A stretch of DNA of 64,000 nucleotides from Desulfosalsimonas propionicica (GCF_013761005.1 NZ_JACDUS010000014.1:1-64000); one strand, 5' to 3'; shown: positions 26,864 to 35,344, counted from the stretch's first letter. Translations and numbers: made by a program. Notes: generated by a model from the letters alone, not told the origin.

Positions 26864-27499
26864 ATGTCTAAAATCGAAGAAGTCAAATCGAACGTGGAAG
26901 CAGGCAAAACCAAACTCATACAGGGACTGGTCCGGGAAGCCCTGGACGAAGGCTATGCCGCCGGGGATATTCTCCAGGCGATGATCGACGCCATGGGAAC
27001 AGTGGGCGATAAATTTTCAGCCGGTACCATTTTTGTGCCGGAAATGCTCATCGCCGCCAAGGCCATGTCGCTGGGCGTGGGCGTTCTCAAACCCCACATG
27101 GCCGAAACGTCCTCTGTCTCCCTTGGCACCTGCATTATCGGAACCGTTCAGGGCGATCTGCACGATATCGGTAAAAACCTGGTAACCATGATGCTGGAAA
27201 GCGCCGGGTTTACCATGATCGATCTGGGTGTAGATGTGTCGCCGGAAAAATTCATCCAGGCTGTCAAGGATAATGAGAATGTCAAGCTGGTTGCATGCTC
27301 CGGCCTTCTGTCGACGACTATGCCGGCATTGCAGTCCACGGTTGCAGCGCTTAAGGAAAGCGGGCTGACCGGATTTAAGACCATGGTCGGCGGTGCACCG
27401 GTCACCCAGGAGTTCGCAGATAAAATCGGTGCGGATGCCTATGCACCGGATGCCGGCAGCGCGGCCGTCAAGGCCAAAAAACTGGTTGCCGCTACATAA
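26864..27499 (+). CDS. Corrinoid protein (methyl carrier, MtvC-like)
   Basis: A 211-residue soluble cobalamin protein. The N-terminal four-helix cap domain (to about residue 85) is followed by a Rossmann-like B12 domain with the axial-histidine motif GDLHDIGKN (~residues 97-105), SGLLSTTMPALQ (~146-157) and GGAPV (~174-178). The cobalt cycles between Co(I) and methyl-Co(III). It receives methyl from the URO-D-type enzyme encoded next and passes it to the methyl-THF enzyme encoded before. Inactivation to Co(II) would be repaired by the RACo-type protein at 19737. Ribosome site AAGG upstream. Confidence 0.93.
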   Translation: MSKIEEVKSNVEAGKTKLIQGLVREALDEGYAAGDILQAMIDAMGTVGDKFSAGTIFVPEMLIAAKAMSLGVGVLKPHMAETSSVSLGTCIIGTVQGDLHDIGKNLVTMMLESAGFTMIDLGVDVSPEKFIQAVKDNENVKLVACSGLLSTTMPALQSTVAALKESGLTGFKTMVGGAPVTQEFADKIGADAYAPDAGSAAVKAKKLVAAT

Positions 27500-27550
27500 C
27501 GCCTTTGTTTTCAATGCCACAATACAACGTATAAGGGAGAATCCAAACCC

Positions 27551-28528
27551 ATGCTTACCAAACGACAGAATCTGATGGAGACCATAAGGGGGGGCAGCCC
27601 GGACCGGTTTGTCAACCAATATGAATTTCTGGAAATCATCCTGGAAGCCCCGCTGAGAACCCGTCCCAAACCCGGGGAAACCATTACCAACGAGTGGGGA
27701 ATTACCTACAGCTGGCCGAAAGACCAACTCGGACCATTTCCCGTTCATGACGATGAACACATGGTGCTCAAGGATATCACAAAATGGAGGGATGTAGTCT
27801 CTGCGCCGTCCGTTGAATTTTCCGATGAAACATGGGCACCCGCTGTCGAGCATGCCAATTCGGTCGACCGTGAAGACAAGTTCGTCACTGTGTTTTTTGC
27901 TTCCGGGACCTTTGAGATGACCCACATGCTCATGGGTATGGAAGCGGCCATGATGAACCTCTACGAAGAGCCCGAGTATATGCATGAGCTCATCGATTAT
28001 CTGACCGACTACGAAATCCGTTATGCCAAGCAGGTCATCGAGCGAATAAAGCCGGATGCCCTTTTCCACCACGATGACTGGGGCGGACAGATCGCCTCGT
28101 TCATGTCACCGGAAATGTTTGAAGAGTTTTTTCTGGAACCTTACAAAAAAGCATATGGTTTCTGGAAAGACAACGGCGTAGAATTGATCGTTCACCACAG
28201 CGACTCCTATGCCGCCAACCTGGTGCCCCACATGATCGACATGGGCATCGATATCTGGCAGGGTGTGATGACCACCAACAACACCCCGGAGCTGATCAAG
28301 GAATACGGAGGACAGATTTCCTTCATGGGGGAAATTGACAGCGGCGTGGTGGATTGCCGCGACTGGAAACCGGAAATCATTGCAGAGCATGTGGAAAAAG
28401 CCTGCAAACGTTGCGGCAAACACTATTTCATTCCCTGCCTGACCCAGGGCCTTAACCTCAGTTCATTTCCCGGCGTATATGAAGCGGCCTCCGAGGCCAT
28501 TGATGCGATGAGTAAAAAAATGTTCTAA
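27551..28528 (+). CDS. URO-D family corrinoid methyltransferase (MtvB-like O-demethylase component)
   Basis: A 325-residue barrel protein of the uroporphyrinogen decarboxylase family, used in methylotrophic systems as the methyltransferase that demethylates the substrate. It begins MLTKRQNLMETIRGG and has the URO-D-type DALFHHDDWGGQ, VHHSDSYAANLVPHM and GEIDSG regions. Histidines near residue 215 and the cysteine in FIPCLTQG (~295) could form the zinc site that activates the methyl substrate. It is not a haem-pathway enzyme: no haem genes are near, and its operon partners are the methyl-THF enzyme and corrinoid protein. Methoxyaromatic demethylation is the favoured role; methylamines or betaine cannot be excluded. 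Confidence 0.88.
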   Translation: MLTKRQNLMETIRGGSPDRFVNQYEFLEIILEAPLRTRPKPGETITNEWGITYSWPKDQLGPFPVHDDEHMVLKDITKWRDVVSAPSVEFSDETWAPAVEHANSVDREDKFVTVFFASGTFEMTHMLMGMEAAMMNLYEEPEYMHELIDYLTDYEIRYAKQVIERIKPDALFHHDDWGGQIASFMSPEMFEEFFLEPYKKAYGFWKDNGVELIVHHSDSYAANLVPHMIDMGIDIWQGVMTTNNTPELIKEYGGQISFMGEIDSGVVDCRDWKPEIIAEHVEKACKRCGKHYFIPCLTQGLNLSSFPGVYEAASEAIDAMSKKMF

Positions 28529-28539
28529 ATTGACAGACA

Positions 28540-28580
28540 AAGCCCGCGGCGCTGCCGGATTTTCGGCGCGCCGCGCTTTG
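28540..28580. terminator. Hairpin between convergent operon end and regulator gene
   Basis: AAAGCcCGCGGCG on the left and CGCCGCGCTTT on the right form an imperfect GC-rich stem in the 58-base gap between the methyltransferase stop and the regulator stop. It could serve both strands, though no T-run is present. Confidence 0.45.
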
Positions 28581-28586
28581 CGCGCA

Positions 28587-31500
28587 TCAGAGTGCACCCA
28601 TCTTATAATCGTCTCTTTTGATTCCCATCCGTTTTATCTTGGAATAAAGCGTTGTGGGCTTGATATCCAGAAGCACGGCCGCACCCTCACTACCGCTGAC
28701 CTTGCCGTGGCAGGCGGACAGGGCCCTTATGATATGTTGCGCTTCCACTTCCTTTAAGGGCAGAATTTTTTCATCCGGATCAGAAAGGCTGTTGGAAGCC
28801 TGCGGATTTAATGGTGGCAGCTCAAGCCGATTGCTTCTGCTGAGCAGCACGGCCCGTTCAATCACATGGCGCAGCTCCCGGATATTGCCCGGCCAGGGAT
28901 AATGCATCAGGGCCTCCATATCCTTTTTGGAAATCCTGTCAATCGCTTTCCCGAATTTCTTGCCAAACTTATTCATAAAACTCCGGGCCAGCAAAGGAAT
29001 GTCCTCCGGGCGTTCCCGCAGTGCGGGAATATGGATGGGAAAGACATTGAGCCGGTAATAAAAATCCGACCGGAAAAGCCCCTGGCGTACCAGGTCTTCG
29101 ATGTTGCAGTTGCTGGCCGCCACCAGACGAAACCGGGTTTTCAGGGTCCGCGTACCCCCGACTCGCTCAAACTCCCGGGTCTCAAGAACCCTCAGCATTT
29201 TGGCCTGAATATCCAGGGAGAATGCATCGATATCATCCAGAAAAAGCGTTCCTTCACTGGCCAGTTCAAAACGGCCTTTCCGTGCCTGGGACGCCCCTGT
29301 AAACGCCCCCTTTTCATGGCCGAAAAGCTCGCTGGCAATTAACTCCGGACTCAAGGAAACGATGTTGACTGCAATAAATGGCCCGGACAATTGAAAATTG
29401 TTATGGTGAAGGGCTTGTGCCACCAATTCCTTTCCCACGCCGGTTTCCCCCGTGATCATGACCGTTGTATCGGAATCGGCCACCTGCTGGATCAGGTTGA
29501 TCATTTTTTTAAAGGGTTTTGATCGGCCGATCATCTGGGTCTGGAAGGAACTGGCCTCAAGATGATTCCGGTAGAAATGGGTTTCTGCTTCCAGGTCGCT
29601 TTTCAGGTCAGAGATCTCTTCATAGGCTTCCATATTTTCAATGGCCACGGCTGCTTGATTGCTGATGATCCCCAACAACGAAATTTCATCCTCCGGCAAT
29701 TGCAGCTGGGTTGGACCCCGGTCAATGTAAATCACCCCCATGACCCTGTCTTTGAGCCGGACCGGAAAACAGCCGGTCCTTCTCTTGATATGCAGGTTGT
29801 GGTCCTGATGCGGCTGACAGGCATCCGGGCGTTGAATGACCTGCTCGCCGGTTTCAAAAACCTGATGAATAAGCTGCATCTGTGGGCCAAACGCATCCGA
29901 GTCGATCTCGTTTATTTCAATGTTTCGGCTCGCCACCATTTTCAACTGCCCGTCCTGCCGGAGAAAAATGCAGCCACGTTCTGCGCCGGCAATGCGCATG
30001 GCATGTTTGATAATCTGGCTAAACAGTTGCTCCCGGGTTCGTATGGTGCCGATGGCATCTCCGATTTCCAGCAGAGACTGAACCCAGAAGGCGTGTTTCG
30101 ATTTACGGTCCAGATAAGGTTTCAGATCTTTCGGGAAAAGATCCGGATTGATCTTGGAGAAGACGTCCCAGGCTGATTTGAGAAGAGCCGCCACTCTGGA
30201 ACTCTCGTTTTCCCGGATCATCACCCGAGCCAGAAGGATCTTTGCCTGGGACAGTTCGATCTTGGCACCGGCCCGGCTTAGCAGGGCGATGCTTTGCTTC
30301 AAATCCGCCCTGATCTGCTCGGATGGGCCCCCTCTATAAAAGGCCTTGAGCGCCTTGAAACGAAAAGCCACCCCTTTCATGTAGATATCCGGCCAACTGA
30401 GCAGCCGCTCTATATCCGATTCAAAATTCCACTCCGGATGGATCATGCCCCGTTCTTCAAGGCCGAGCATGACCTCGAGGTTATCCGGCCCGCGGTGATG
30501 GGGGGTGCCCAGTACCTTTGAGTTTTCCCATGCCTGGCTCAGGTGATGAAATGCCTTTTCATATTCCCCGCGTCGGTAGGCGAAAAAGGCCTTTTTGCCA
30601 TTACCCGGCCAAAGTGTATACGAATCGAGAAATTCAGCGGGAGAGCTAAAAACCTCTTCAAGAAAGGCTTCCCCCTCATCCAGTCTGCCGGCGTCCGACA
30701 AAATGATCACAAGAACCAGGGTGGCATAACGTTCCAGATCCTGAGCACCCATTTGCCTTGCCCTCCTGCGGACCGACCGTGCCAGTCCGACACCCCTGGC
30801 TGTTTCTCCGGCGACGCCATAGGTCCATCCCAACCGAACACAGCTTTTAAGGGTTTCCACATCCAGGGGCAGCTCCTCATGATTGCCGATAACGGACTCA
30901 TAACGGTCAATTGCTTCATTGAGATAGCCCTGCCAGAACAGGAGCTCGGAATTGGCCAGGGCCACCAGGATTTTCAATTCTCCGGGGAATTCGTGTTTAG
31001 ACAGCATCTGCCAGGCCTGTTCCAGCAATTTTTTTGCTTCCCCGGATGCACTGGTTCTGATGAAGGTTTTGGCAAGCAGCACCTTGAGTTTTAGGCAGTG
31101 GAGCGGCGCATTGACCTCGTCGTTGAATGCAAGGGCTTTAATCAGCCATGATTGCTGAATATCTTTTGACAGAGCCGTGTCTCTGCAGGTGCATAGGCCG
31201 ATAACTGCGTCGATGAAAGCCTTGGCCCCCTCCCGGTCCAATTCGGTTTTTTCCATGCTCTCCAAAGCCAGCTGGAAATACTCTGCCGCATCAATGGGAA
31301 GGTTTTGCTCACAGCAGTAATGACCGGCCCTGACGATATCACCGGCATGCTGAATCGGCATGCCGGAAACCTGGTAAATGTGGGCAACGTTCATCCAGCG
31401 CCTGGCTCCGTCAGGCAGGTAATCATAGATGCCGGCCAGAACTTTCTCTGCCGTTCGGAACCGGTAGGATTCAGGAACAGTATTGATAAATTGAGTTGCG

Positions 31501-31754
31501 GATTTAAAATCGGACAGGCAATAATATCCTGCCCCTTTCTCTTTGCAACGGGAAAGGATTCCTGAGCGGTGCAGATCCTCAACAATCTGAAGAATCTCTA
31601 CCGGGGGATGGTCTGTAATGGTGCACAGGATGTTCAAAGAAACCGGCGGCGGCAGCAGGGTGAGAATCAGGGTAATTTCCCTGCCCTTATCATCCTGCTG
31701 TGCAAAATATTCATCCATCTGCTTCATAGCTGCTTTCAGAACTCCTTCACACAT
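28587..31754 (-). CDS. Large sigma-54 activator (winged-helix/TPR-like + GAF + AAA+ + Fis HTH)
   Basis: About 1055 residues. An N-terminal helical part (~1-620; EILQIVEDLHRSGILSRC resembles the winged helix after STAND ATPases, followed by TPR-like repeats) is followed by a GAF domain (~640-790: RGCIFLRQDGQLKMVASR, VMGVIYIDRG). Next come the sigma-54 AAA+ domain (GETGVGKELVA Walker A, HEKGAFTGASQARKG, GTLFLDDIDAF Walker B) and a C-terminal Fis-type helix-turn-helix (LLDIKPTTLYSKIKRMGI). The frame extends to 32111, but that extension is repeat and IS66-derived, so I place the start at 31754 (alternative 31727). It is the likely activator of the two sigma-54 promoters at 21.4-21.6 kb, with the GAF or TPR part sensing the substrate. 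Confidence 0.88.
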   Translation of the reverse strand: MCEGVLKAAMKQMDEYFAQQDDKGREITLILTLLPPPVSLNILCTITDHPPVEILQIVEDLHRSGILSRCKEKGAGYYCLSDFKSATQFINTVPESYRFRTAEKVLAGIYDYLPDGARRWMNVAHIYQVSGMPIQHAGDIVRAGHYCCEQNLPIDAAEYFQLALESMEKTELDREGAKAFIDAVIGLCTCRDTALSKDIQQSWLIKALAFNDEVNAPLHCLKLKVLLAKTFIRTSASGEAKKLLEQAWQMLSKHEFPGELKILVALANSELLFWQGYLNEAIDRYESVIGNHEELPLDVETLKSCVRLGWTYGVAGETARGVGLARSVRRRARQMGAQDLERYATLVLVIILSDAGRLDEGEAFLEEVFSSPAEFLDSYTLWPGNGKKAFFAYRRGEYEKAFHHLSQAWENSKVLGTPHHRGPDNLEVMLGLEERGMIHPEWNFESDIERLLSWPDIYMKGVAFRFKALKAFYRGGPSEQIRADLKQSIALLSRAGAKIELSQAKILLARVMIRENESSRVAALLKSAWDVFSKINPDLFPKDLKPYLDRKSKHAFWVQSLLEIGDAIGTIRTREQLFSQIIKHAMRIAGAERGCIFLRQDGQLKMVASRNIEINEIDSDAFGPQMQLIHQVFETGEQVIQRPDACQPHQDHNLHIKRRTGCFPVRLKDRVMGVIYIDRGPTQLQLPEDEISLLGIISNQAAVAIENMEAYEEISDLKSDLEAETHFYRNHLEASSFQTQMIGRSKPFKKMINLIQQVADSDTTVMITGETGVGKELVAQALHHNNFQLSGPFIAVNIVSLSPELIASELFGHEKGAFTGASQARKGRFELASEGTLFLDDIDAFSLDIQAKMLRVLETREFERVGGTRTLKTRFRLVAASNCNIEDLVRQGLFRSDFYYRLNVFPIHIPALRERPEDIPLLARSFMNKFGKKFGKAIDRISKKDMEALMHYPWPGNIRELRHVIERAVLLSRSNRLELPPLNPQASNSLSDPDEKILPLKEVEAQHIIRALSACHGKVSGSEGAAVLLDIKPTTLYSKIKRMGIKRDDYKMGAL

Positions 31755-31761
31755 TAAAATG

Positions 31762-31886
31762 GATGGCGCCGTAAAACGTTCAATATCTGCATTACGCACG
31801 ATTTCTCTGAATTTCACGTACAGATAAGTTCTCTGCATTCTTCGAAATCGCGCAAGCCTTGATCTTGAACTTGTTACGGTGCCATC
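31762..31886 (-). repeat. ~125-bp inverted-repeat element, copy 3
   Basis: Reverse orientation to copies 1 and 2, with several substitutions. It starts 7 bases upstream of the probable start codon of the sigma-54 activator, so any promoter for that gene must lie inside or beyond the element. No stop codon occurs in the activator frame through the element. A diverged outer extension (TGAAAATCGACTTTTAC) follows at 31887-31903. Confidence 0.83.
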
Positions 31887-31937
31887 TGAAAATCGACTTT
31901 TACGAGTTTGGCCTTCTCTTGAGCCAATGCAATTTAT

Positions 31938-32147
31938 CATTCCGGACTCAGTAAGGCAACCCGGTATAAAACAGGTCGCAAGGCCCATGCGGTCTATATG
32001 TCCCAGTTCCTGTTGATTCCGTATAACAGGATACAAGCTTCCTTTGATGATCAGCTTCAGATACCCGTCAGCAAAGGCGCGATTTTCAATTTTAACCAGG
32101 AGGCCCATCAATTACTGACTGATTTTGAAAATCGCGCCAAGGCTGAG
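31938..32147 (+). pseudogene. IS66-family transposase fragment
   Basis: A plus-strand frame reads KATRYKTGRKAHAVYMSQF, LLIPYNRIQASFDDQLQIPV and FNFNQEAHQLLTDFENRAKA. This is the segment before the catalytic DDE region of IS66-type transposases (pattern A-V-Y-M-x-Q-x-x-L-I-P-Y-x-R-(V/I)). Only about 70 codons survive, and the coding similarity stops exactly where the 53-bp direct repeat begins (32148). A 14-bp perfect inverted repeat (GGCGCGATTTTCAA, 32076-32089 against 32125-32138) lies inside. Confidence 0.65.
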
Positions 32148-32200
32148 GCTGATACCAACACAGGGATTTACCTGTGGTTGCAAAAATGGTATTGATTTTT
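32148..32200 (+). repeat. 53-bp direct repeat, left copy
   Basis: Identical over 53 of 53 bases, and in the same orientation, to 41559-41611. It contains the small palindrome ACAGG-gattta-CCTGT and an AAAAAT...ATTTTT pair. The two copies bracket the 9.4-kb signalling cluster, and the flanks outside the repeats do not match. Confidence 0.85.
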
Positions 32201-32423
32201 TCCCAACCCCTTTTTTGCGCAGGTTTGAAAAAAAATTGCAGATATTGCTGTTGATGTAAGGCAAAAATCGCACCATGCTATTTGTGGCTGCAGTTTGCTG
32301 ACAAATGCATTTTTTTTTGATAAAATTTTTTCAAAAGGAAAAAGATCATGCCCCCGCTTCAAATGCTTGCACGGCGGCGCAAAATCAATCCGTCCGGACG
32401 CTTTAAATAATGGAATCCATTTC

Positions 32424-33779
32424 ATGACAGCCTCACGGGTTCTCATCGTTGACGACGACCAGGTGGCCAGGAAAAATCTGGTCCGGATCTTTTCCCGGCA
32501 GGGATATGATGTACTGCAGGCCGGCAGCGGAACAGAGGCGGTACGCCAGGTTTCGGAAGGCGGCATTGATCTGGTGATCACAGACCTTGTCATGGATGAA
32601 ATGAACGGCCTGGAACTGCTTTCCCGGATCAGGGACACGGACCCTGCAATCGAGGTTATCGTTGTGACGGCATATGCATCCATTGCCACCGCAATAGAAG
32701 CCACCAAAAAAGGCGCCTATCACTATCTTGAAAAGCCCTTCCGGCCGGAGGCTGTGACGCACCTGGCACAACAGGCCATTGAAAAAAGCCGGCTGCGCAA
32801 AAAGGTCAGCGAACTCGAAACCCGGCTTCAAAGCCACCGCCGGGAGCCGGCCTTGATTGGTGAAAGCCCGGAAATCCGGGAGGTCGTAAACGTCAGCCGA
32901 CAGGTGGCCAAAACCGACTGCAACGTGCTGATCACCGGCGAATCCGGAACCGGCAAGGAGCTGGCCGCCCAAACGATTCACTACCACAGCGGCCGCAGGG
33001 ATAAAAATTTCCTGGCGGTCAACTGCGGGGCCTTTACCGAGGATCTGCTGGCAAATGAGCTTTTCGGCCATGAAAAAGACGCCTTTACCGGCGCATCTAC
33101 AGCCAGGGCCGGGCTGCTGGAAACCGCCAGCGGCGGCACCCTTTTTCTGGATGAAATCGGAGATATGCCCCTTAGCATGCAGGTCAAGGTGATGCGGGCC
33201 CTCGAGGAGCAGAAGGTGATCCGGGTCGGCGGCAACCAGCCCGTGCCCGTGGATGTCAGGATCATTGCCGCGACAAACAAGGACCTGAAAAAAGCATTGA
33301 GCGCAGGGTTTTTCCGGCAGGACCTGTATTTCCGCTTAAAGGTCATTTCCATCTACATTCCCCCGCTACGAGAGCGCAAGCGCGACATCCCGCTGCTGGC
33401 CCATTTTTTTCTTACCCGGGCGGCAAACAAGACAGACAAAAAATTTACCGGGTTTTCAAAGCAGGCCATGGACGCCCTGCTCAATTATGATTTTCCCGGC
33501 AATGTGCGGGAACTGGAAAACATCGTGGAGCGGGCCGCGGCAATGGCCCGTGATCAGGAAATCCAGACAGAGGATCTGCCGCCGGATATCTCGGAAATGG
33601 AGGTGTTTTCCTTCAGCCGGCCGGATGCAGGCATCAAGAGCCTCGAAGAGATCAAGCAGGATTATATTCAGTGGGTTTTAAACAAATCCGGCCGAAACAA
33701 AACCCGGGCAGCCCAGCTTTTGGGCATAAACCGGGCCTCTTTGTGGCGGCACCTGCGACGCAACGAGATAGAGGACTGA
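32424..33779 (+). CDS. NtrC-family sigma-54 response regulator
   Basis: About 451 residues: receiver domain (VLIVDDDQVARKN; phospho-acceptor Asp in DLVMDEMNG, Lys in YLEKPFRPE), sigma-54 AAA+ domain (GESGTGKELAA Walker A; GTLFLDEIGDMPL Walker B) and Fis-type helix (AAQLLGINRASLWRHLRR). The loop that contacts sigma-54 reads DAFTGA instead of GAFTGA (HEKDAFTGAS). I use the ATG at 32424 where the receiver fold begins. The frame from 32295 adds an unrelated leader. It probably controls the sigma-54 operon that begins at 34085, with the histidine kinase at 40041 as likely partner (inference). Confidence 0.92.
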   Translation: MTASRVLIVDDDQVARKNLVRIFSRQGYDVLQAGSGTEAVRQVSEGGIDLVITDLVMDEMNGLELLSRIRDTDPAIEVIVVTAYASIATAIEATKKGAYHYLEKPFRPEAVTHLAQQAIEKSRLRKKVSELETRLQSHRREPALIGESPEIREVVNVSRQVAKTDCNVLITGESGTGKELAAQTIHYHSGRRDKNFLAVNCGAFTEDLLANELFGHEKDAFTGASTARAGLLETASGGTLFLDEIGDMPLSMQVKVMRALEEQKVIRVGGNQPVPVDVRIIAATNKDLKKALSAGFFRQDLYFRLKVISIYIPPLRERKRDIPLLAHFFLTRAANKTDKKFTGFSKQAMDALLNYDFPGNVRELENIVERAAAMARDQEIQTEDLPPDISEMEVFSFSRPDAGIKSLEEIKQDYIQWVLNKSGRNKTRAAQLLGINRASLWRHLRRNEIED

Positions 33780-33783
33780 TAAC

Positions 33784-33818
33784 GTTGCAAAATTAAACAG
33801 CTTGATGAAAATTGCAAC
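33784..33818. promoter_or_regulatory. Candidate upstream activating site (GTTGCAA...TTGCAAC)
   Basis: Perfect 7-base inverted arms GTTGCAA (33784-33790) and TTGCAAC (33812-33818) lie 5 bases after the NtrC-type gene and about 150-180 bases upstream of the sigma-54 promoter at 33966. A second, shorter pair, CGTTG...CAACG, is at 33872-33888. Confidence 0.55.
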
Positions 33819-33965
33819 ATAAGTTATTTAATATATAATAACAGTCTGTTAAAAATTCCCTTACAGGTCTTCGTTGAATAATGCAACGATACCCCTTTTT
33901 TCCCTGCCCTTCCCACTTCTTTTATTAATCCTTTATTTTCAAATCATTACACCATTTCTTATTTT

Positions 33966-33981
33966 CGGCACACCTGTTGCT
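33966..33981 (+). promoter_or_regulatory. Sigma-54 (-24/-12) promoter for the receiver/Usp operon
   Basis: CGGCAC-N5-TTGCT: the GG and GC doublets are exactly 10 bases apart and the GGCAC and TTGC cores are perfect. Expected start near 33992, about 93 bases before the ATG at 34085. It occupies the otherwise gene-free 33780-34084 interval with the upstream palindromes. Confidence 0.75.
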
Positions 33982-34084
33982 GTAATGTTTTCAACCGCAT
34001 CCAAGGCCGACATGACAGGCCGGTAAAACGATTTTCCGCGCCAAGCATGTCCACCCGCAACCCTGGTGAACGGGAGAAAACACC

Positions 34085-34480
34085 ATGGAAGACAACCAGC
34101 CGACCCGGGTTCTGATTTTGGATGATGAATCCATCGTATGCAAACGCCTTCAGCCTTTTCTGGAGAAAAAGGGCTACCACGTGGAGGCATTTTACCAAAG
34201 CCCGCATGCGCTGCGGCGATTTATGAAATCCCCGTTTCACATCGTTGTCACGGACCTGAAAATGAATGGCATGGACGGCATGCAGTTTTTAACAGAGGTG
34301 AAAAAAACATCCCCGGAAACCGAGGTGATCGTGATCACCGGGTTTGCCTCCATGGAAACCGCAAAGGAGTCCTTTCACAAGGGGGTGTTTGATTTTCTGG
34401 CCAAGCCGTTTAAGCCCGAGGAAATTTATGAAGTCATCCAAAAGGCCGAGGAAAAAATCAGGGGCAATATCAAGCAATAA
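34085..34480 (+). CDS. Receiver-only response regulator
   Basis: A 131-residue CheY-like single-domain regulator. Acidic pocket DDES near residues 13-16, phospho-acceptor Asp in VVTDLKMNGMDG (~57), the conserved Thr in VIVITGFAS, and the Lys in FLAKPFKPEE (~107). There is no output domain, so it relays phosphate or binds a partner protein. Ribosome site GGGAG. First gene behind the sigma-54 promoter at 33966, followed closely by three usp-like genes. Confidence 0.93.
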   Translation: MEDNQPTRVLILDDESIVCKRLQPFLEKKGYHVEAFYQSPHALRRFMKSPFHIVVTDLKMNGMDGMQFLTEVKKTSPETEVIVITGFASMETAKESFHKGVFDFLAKPFKPEEIYEVIQKAEEKIRGNIKQ

Positions 34481-34510
34481 CGATTTTATTTCCGCCGGGA
34501 GGAAAAGCCG

Positions 34511-35332
34511 ATGGTAAAAGCCCTGATACCCATAAGCGTCAACCTGGAATCCAGCATTGCCCTCAGGTATGCACAACATCTGTCCCGCTGGATCGACCTG
34601 AGGATCCACGATATCCACGTCATTGACTCAGACCGCGCAGGGCCGATGCCGGCGGCCCAGGGCTGGGTGCGCAACAAGTGGGAAAAAGCCCTCACAGAAA
34701 ATGCGGAAAAGGAAATCAGCCAGTTTCTGGCCATGGAAAACCTGGATTTAAAACGGACCCGGAGCACCGAAGTCGTCCAGGGTGACCGGACCGAAAAACT
34801 GCTCGAAAAGGTTATTTCCGGGGCATACAAGCTTTTCATCGAGGGCGCCCTGCCGGCCTTTGACCCCTCGGATTTTTACTCGCTTCTCGGCTCCACGCTC
34901 TACCGAAGCCTGCCCTGCCCTGCCCTGGTGGTCAAAAACCCGGTGATCCTGGACAAAACCGTCATCCTCATGGATCCCAAAGACGAACAAACCCCGGTTT
35001 CGACTTATCTCAAAATTTTTGCCGGCTCCGGGATCGAAACAGACATTGCTGTCTACACCATCACCGACGGAGATGAGCTGTTGGTCCGGGATGACGGGGA
35101 TCAGCCGGCCTGGATAGATGAGGTTGCAAAAACCATAACCGCTCAGTCAGCGGCCGTTGGAAAGACAACTCGCATAGAAGGTCCGAGTGCCAAAATTGCC
35201 GGGCATTTACGGGGATACGGCCTTGTGGCGGCTTCGGTTCCCCGCAATCCCATGCGGCAGAAGCCCAAGCTCGAAATTCTGGCCAGACTGCCCAACCCGG
35301 TGCTCATCTGCTGGTCTGAAACATCAACATAA
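34511..35332 (+). CDS. Universal stress protein family protein (Usp 1)
   Basis: A 273-residue soluble protein with a clear N-terminal Usp fold (VKALIPISVNLESSIALRYA; KLFIEGALPAFDP; LYRSLPCPALVVKN) and a diverged second half (TVILMDPKDE ... NPVLICWS) that keeps the Usp start and end strands. The glycine-rich ATP-binding loop is poorly conserved, so nucleotide binding is doubtful. Ribosome site GGGAGG. It is the second gene of the operon and ends 12 bases before the next usp gene. Confidence 0.75.
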   Translation: MVKALIPISVNLESSIALRYAQHLSRWIDLRIHDIHVIDSDRAGPMPAAQGWVRNKWEKALTENAEKEISQFLAMENLDLKRTRSTEVVQGDRTEKLLEKVISGAYKLFIEGALPAFDPSDFYSLLGSTLYRSLPCPALVVKNPVILDKTVILMDPKDEQTPVSTYLKIFAGSGIETDIAVYTITDGDELLVRDDGDQPAWIDEVAKTITAQSAAVGKTTRIEGPSAKIAGHLRGYGLVAASVPRNPMRQKPKLEILARLPNPVLICWSETST

Positions 35333-35344
35333 CCGGAGGCTTCC

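Noticed and set aside
32335-32423. Sigma-54-like or sigma-70-like promoter for the NtrC-type gene
   Set aside because: The only GG...GC candidate nearby (TGGCTGCAGTTTGC, about 32287-32300) has a 9-base gap instead of 10, and nothing in 32335-32423 matches.
32295-32423. N-terminal extension of the NtrC-type regulator
   Set aside because: The receiver fold begins at the ATG at 32424, and the extension has no homology and no ribosome site.
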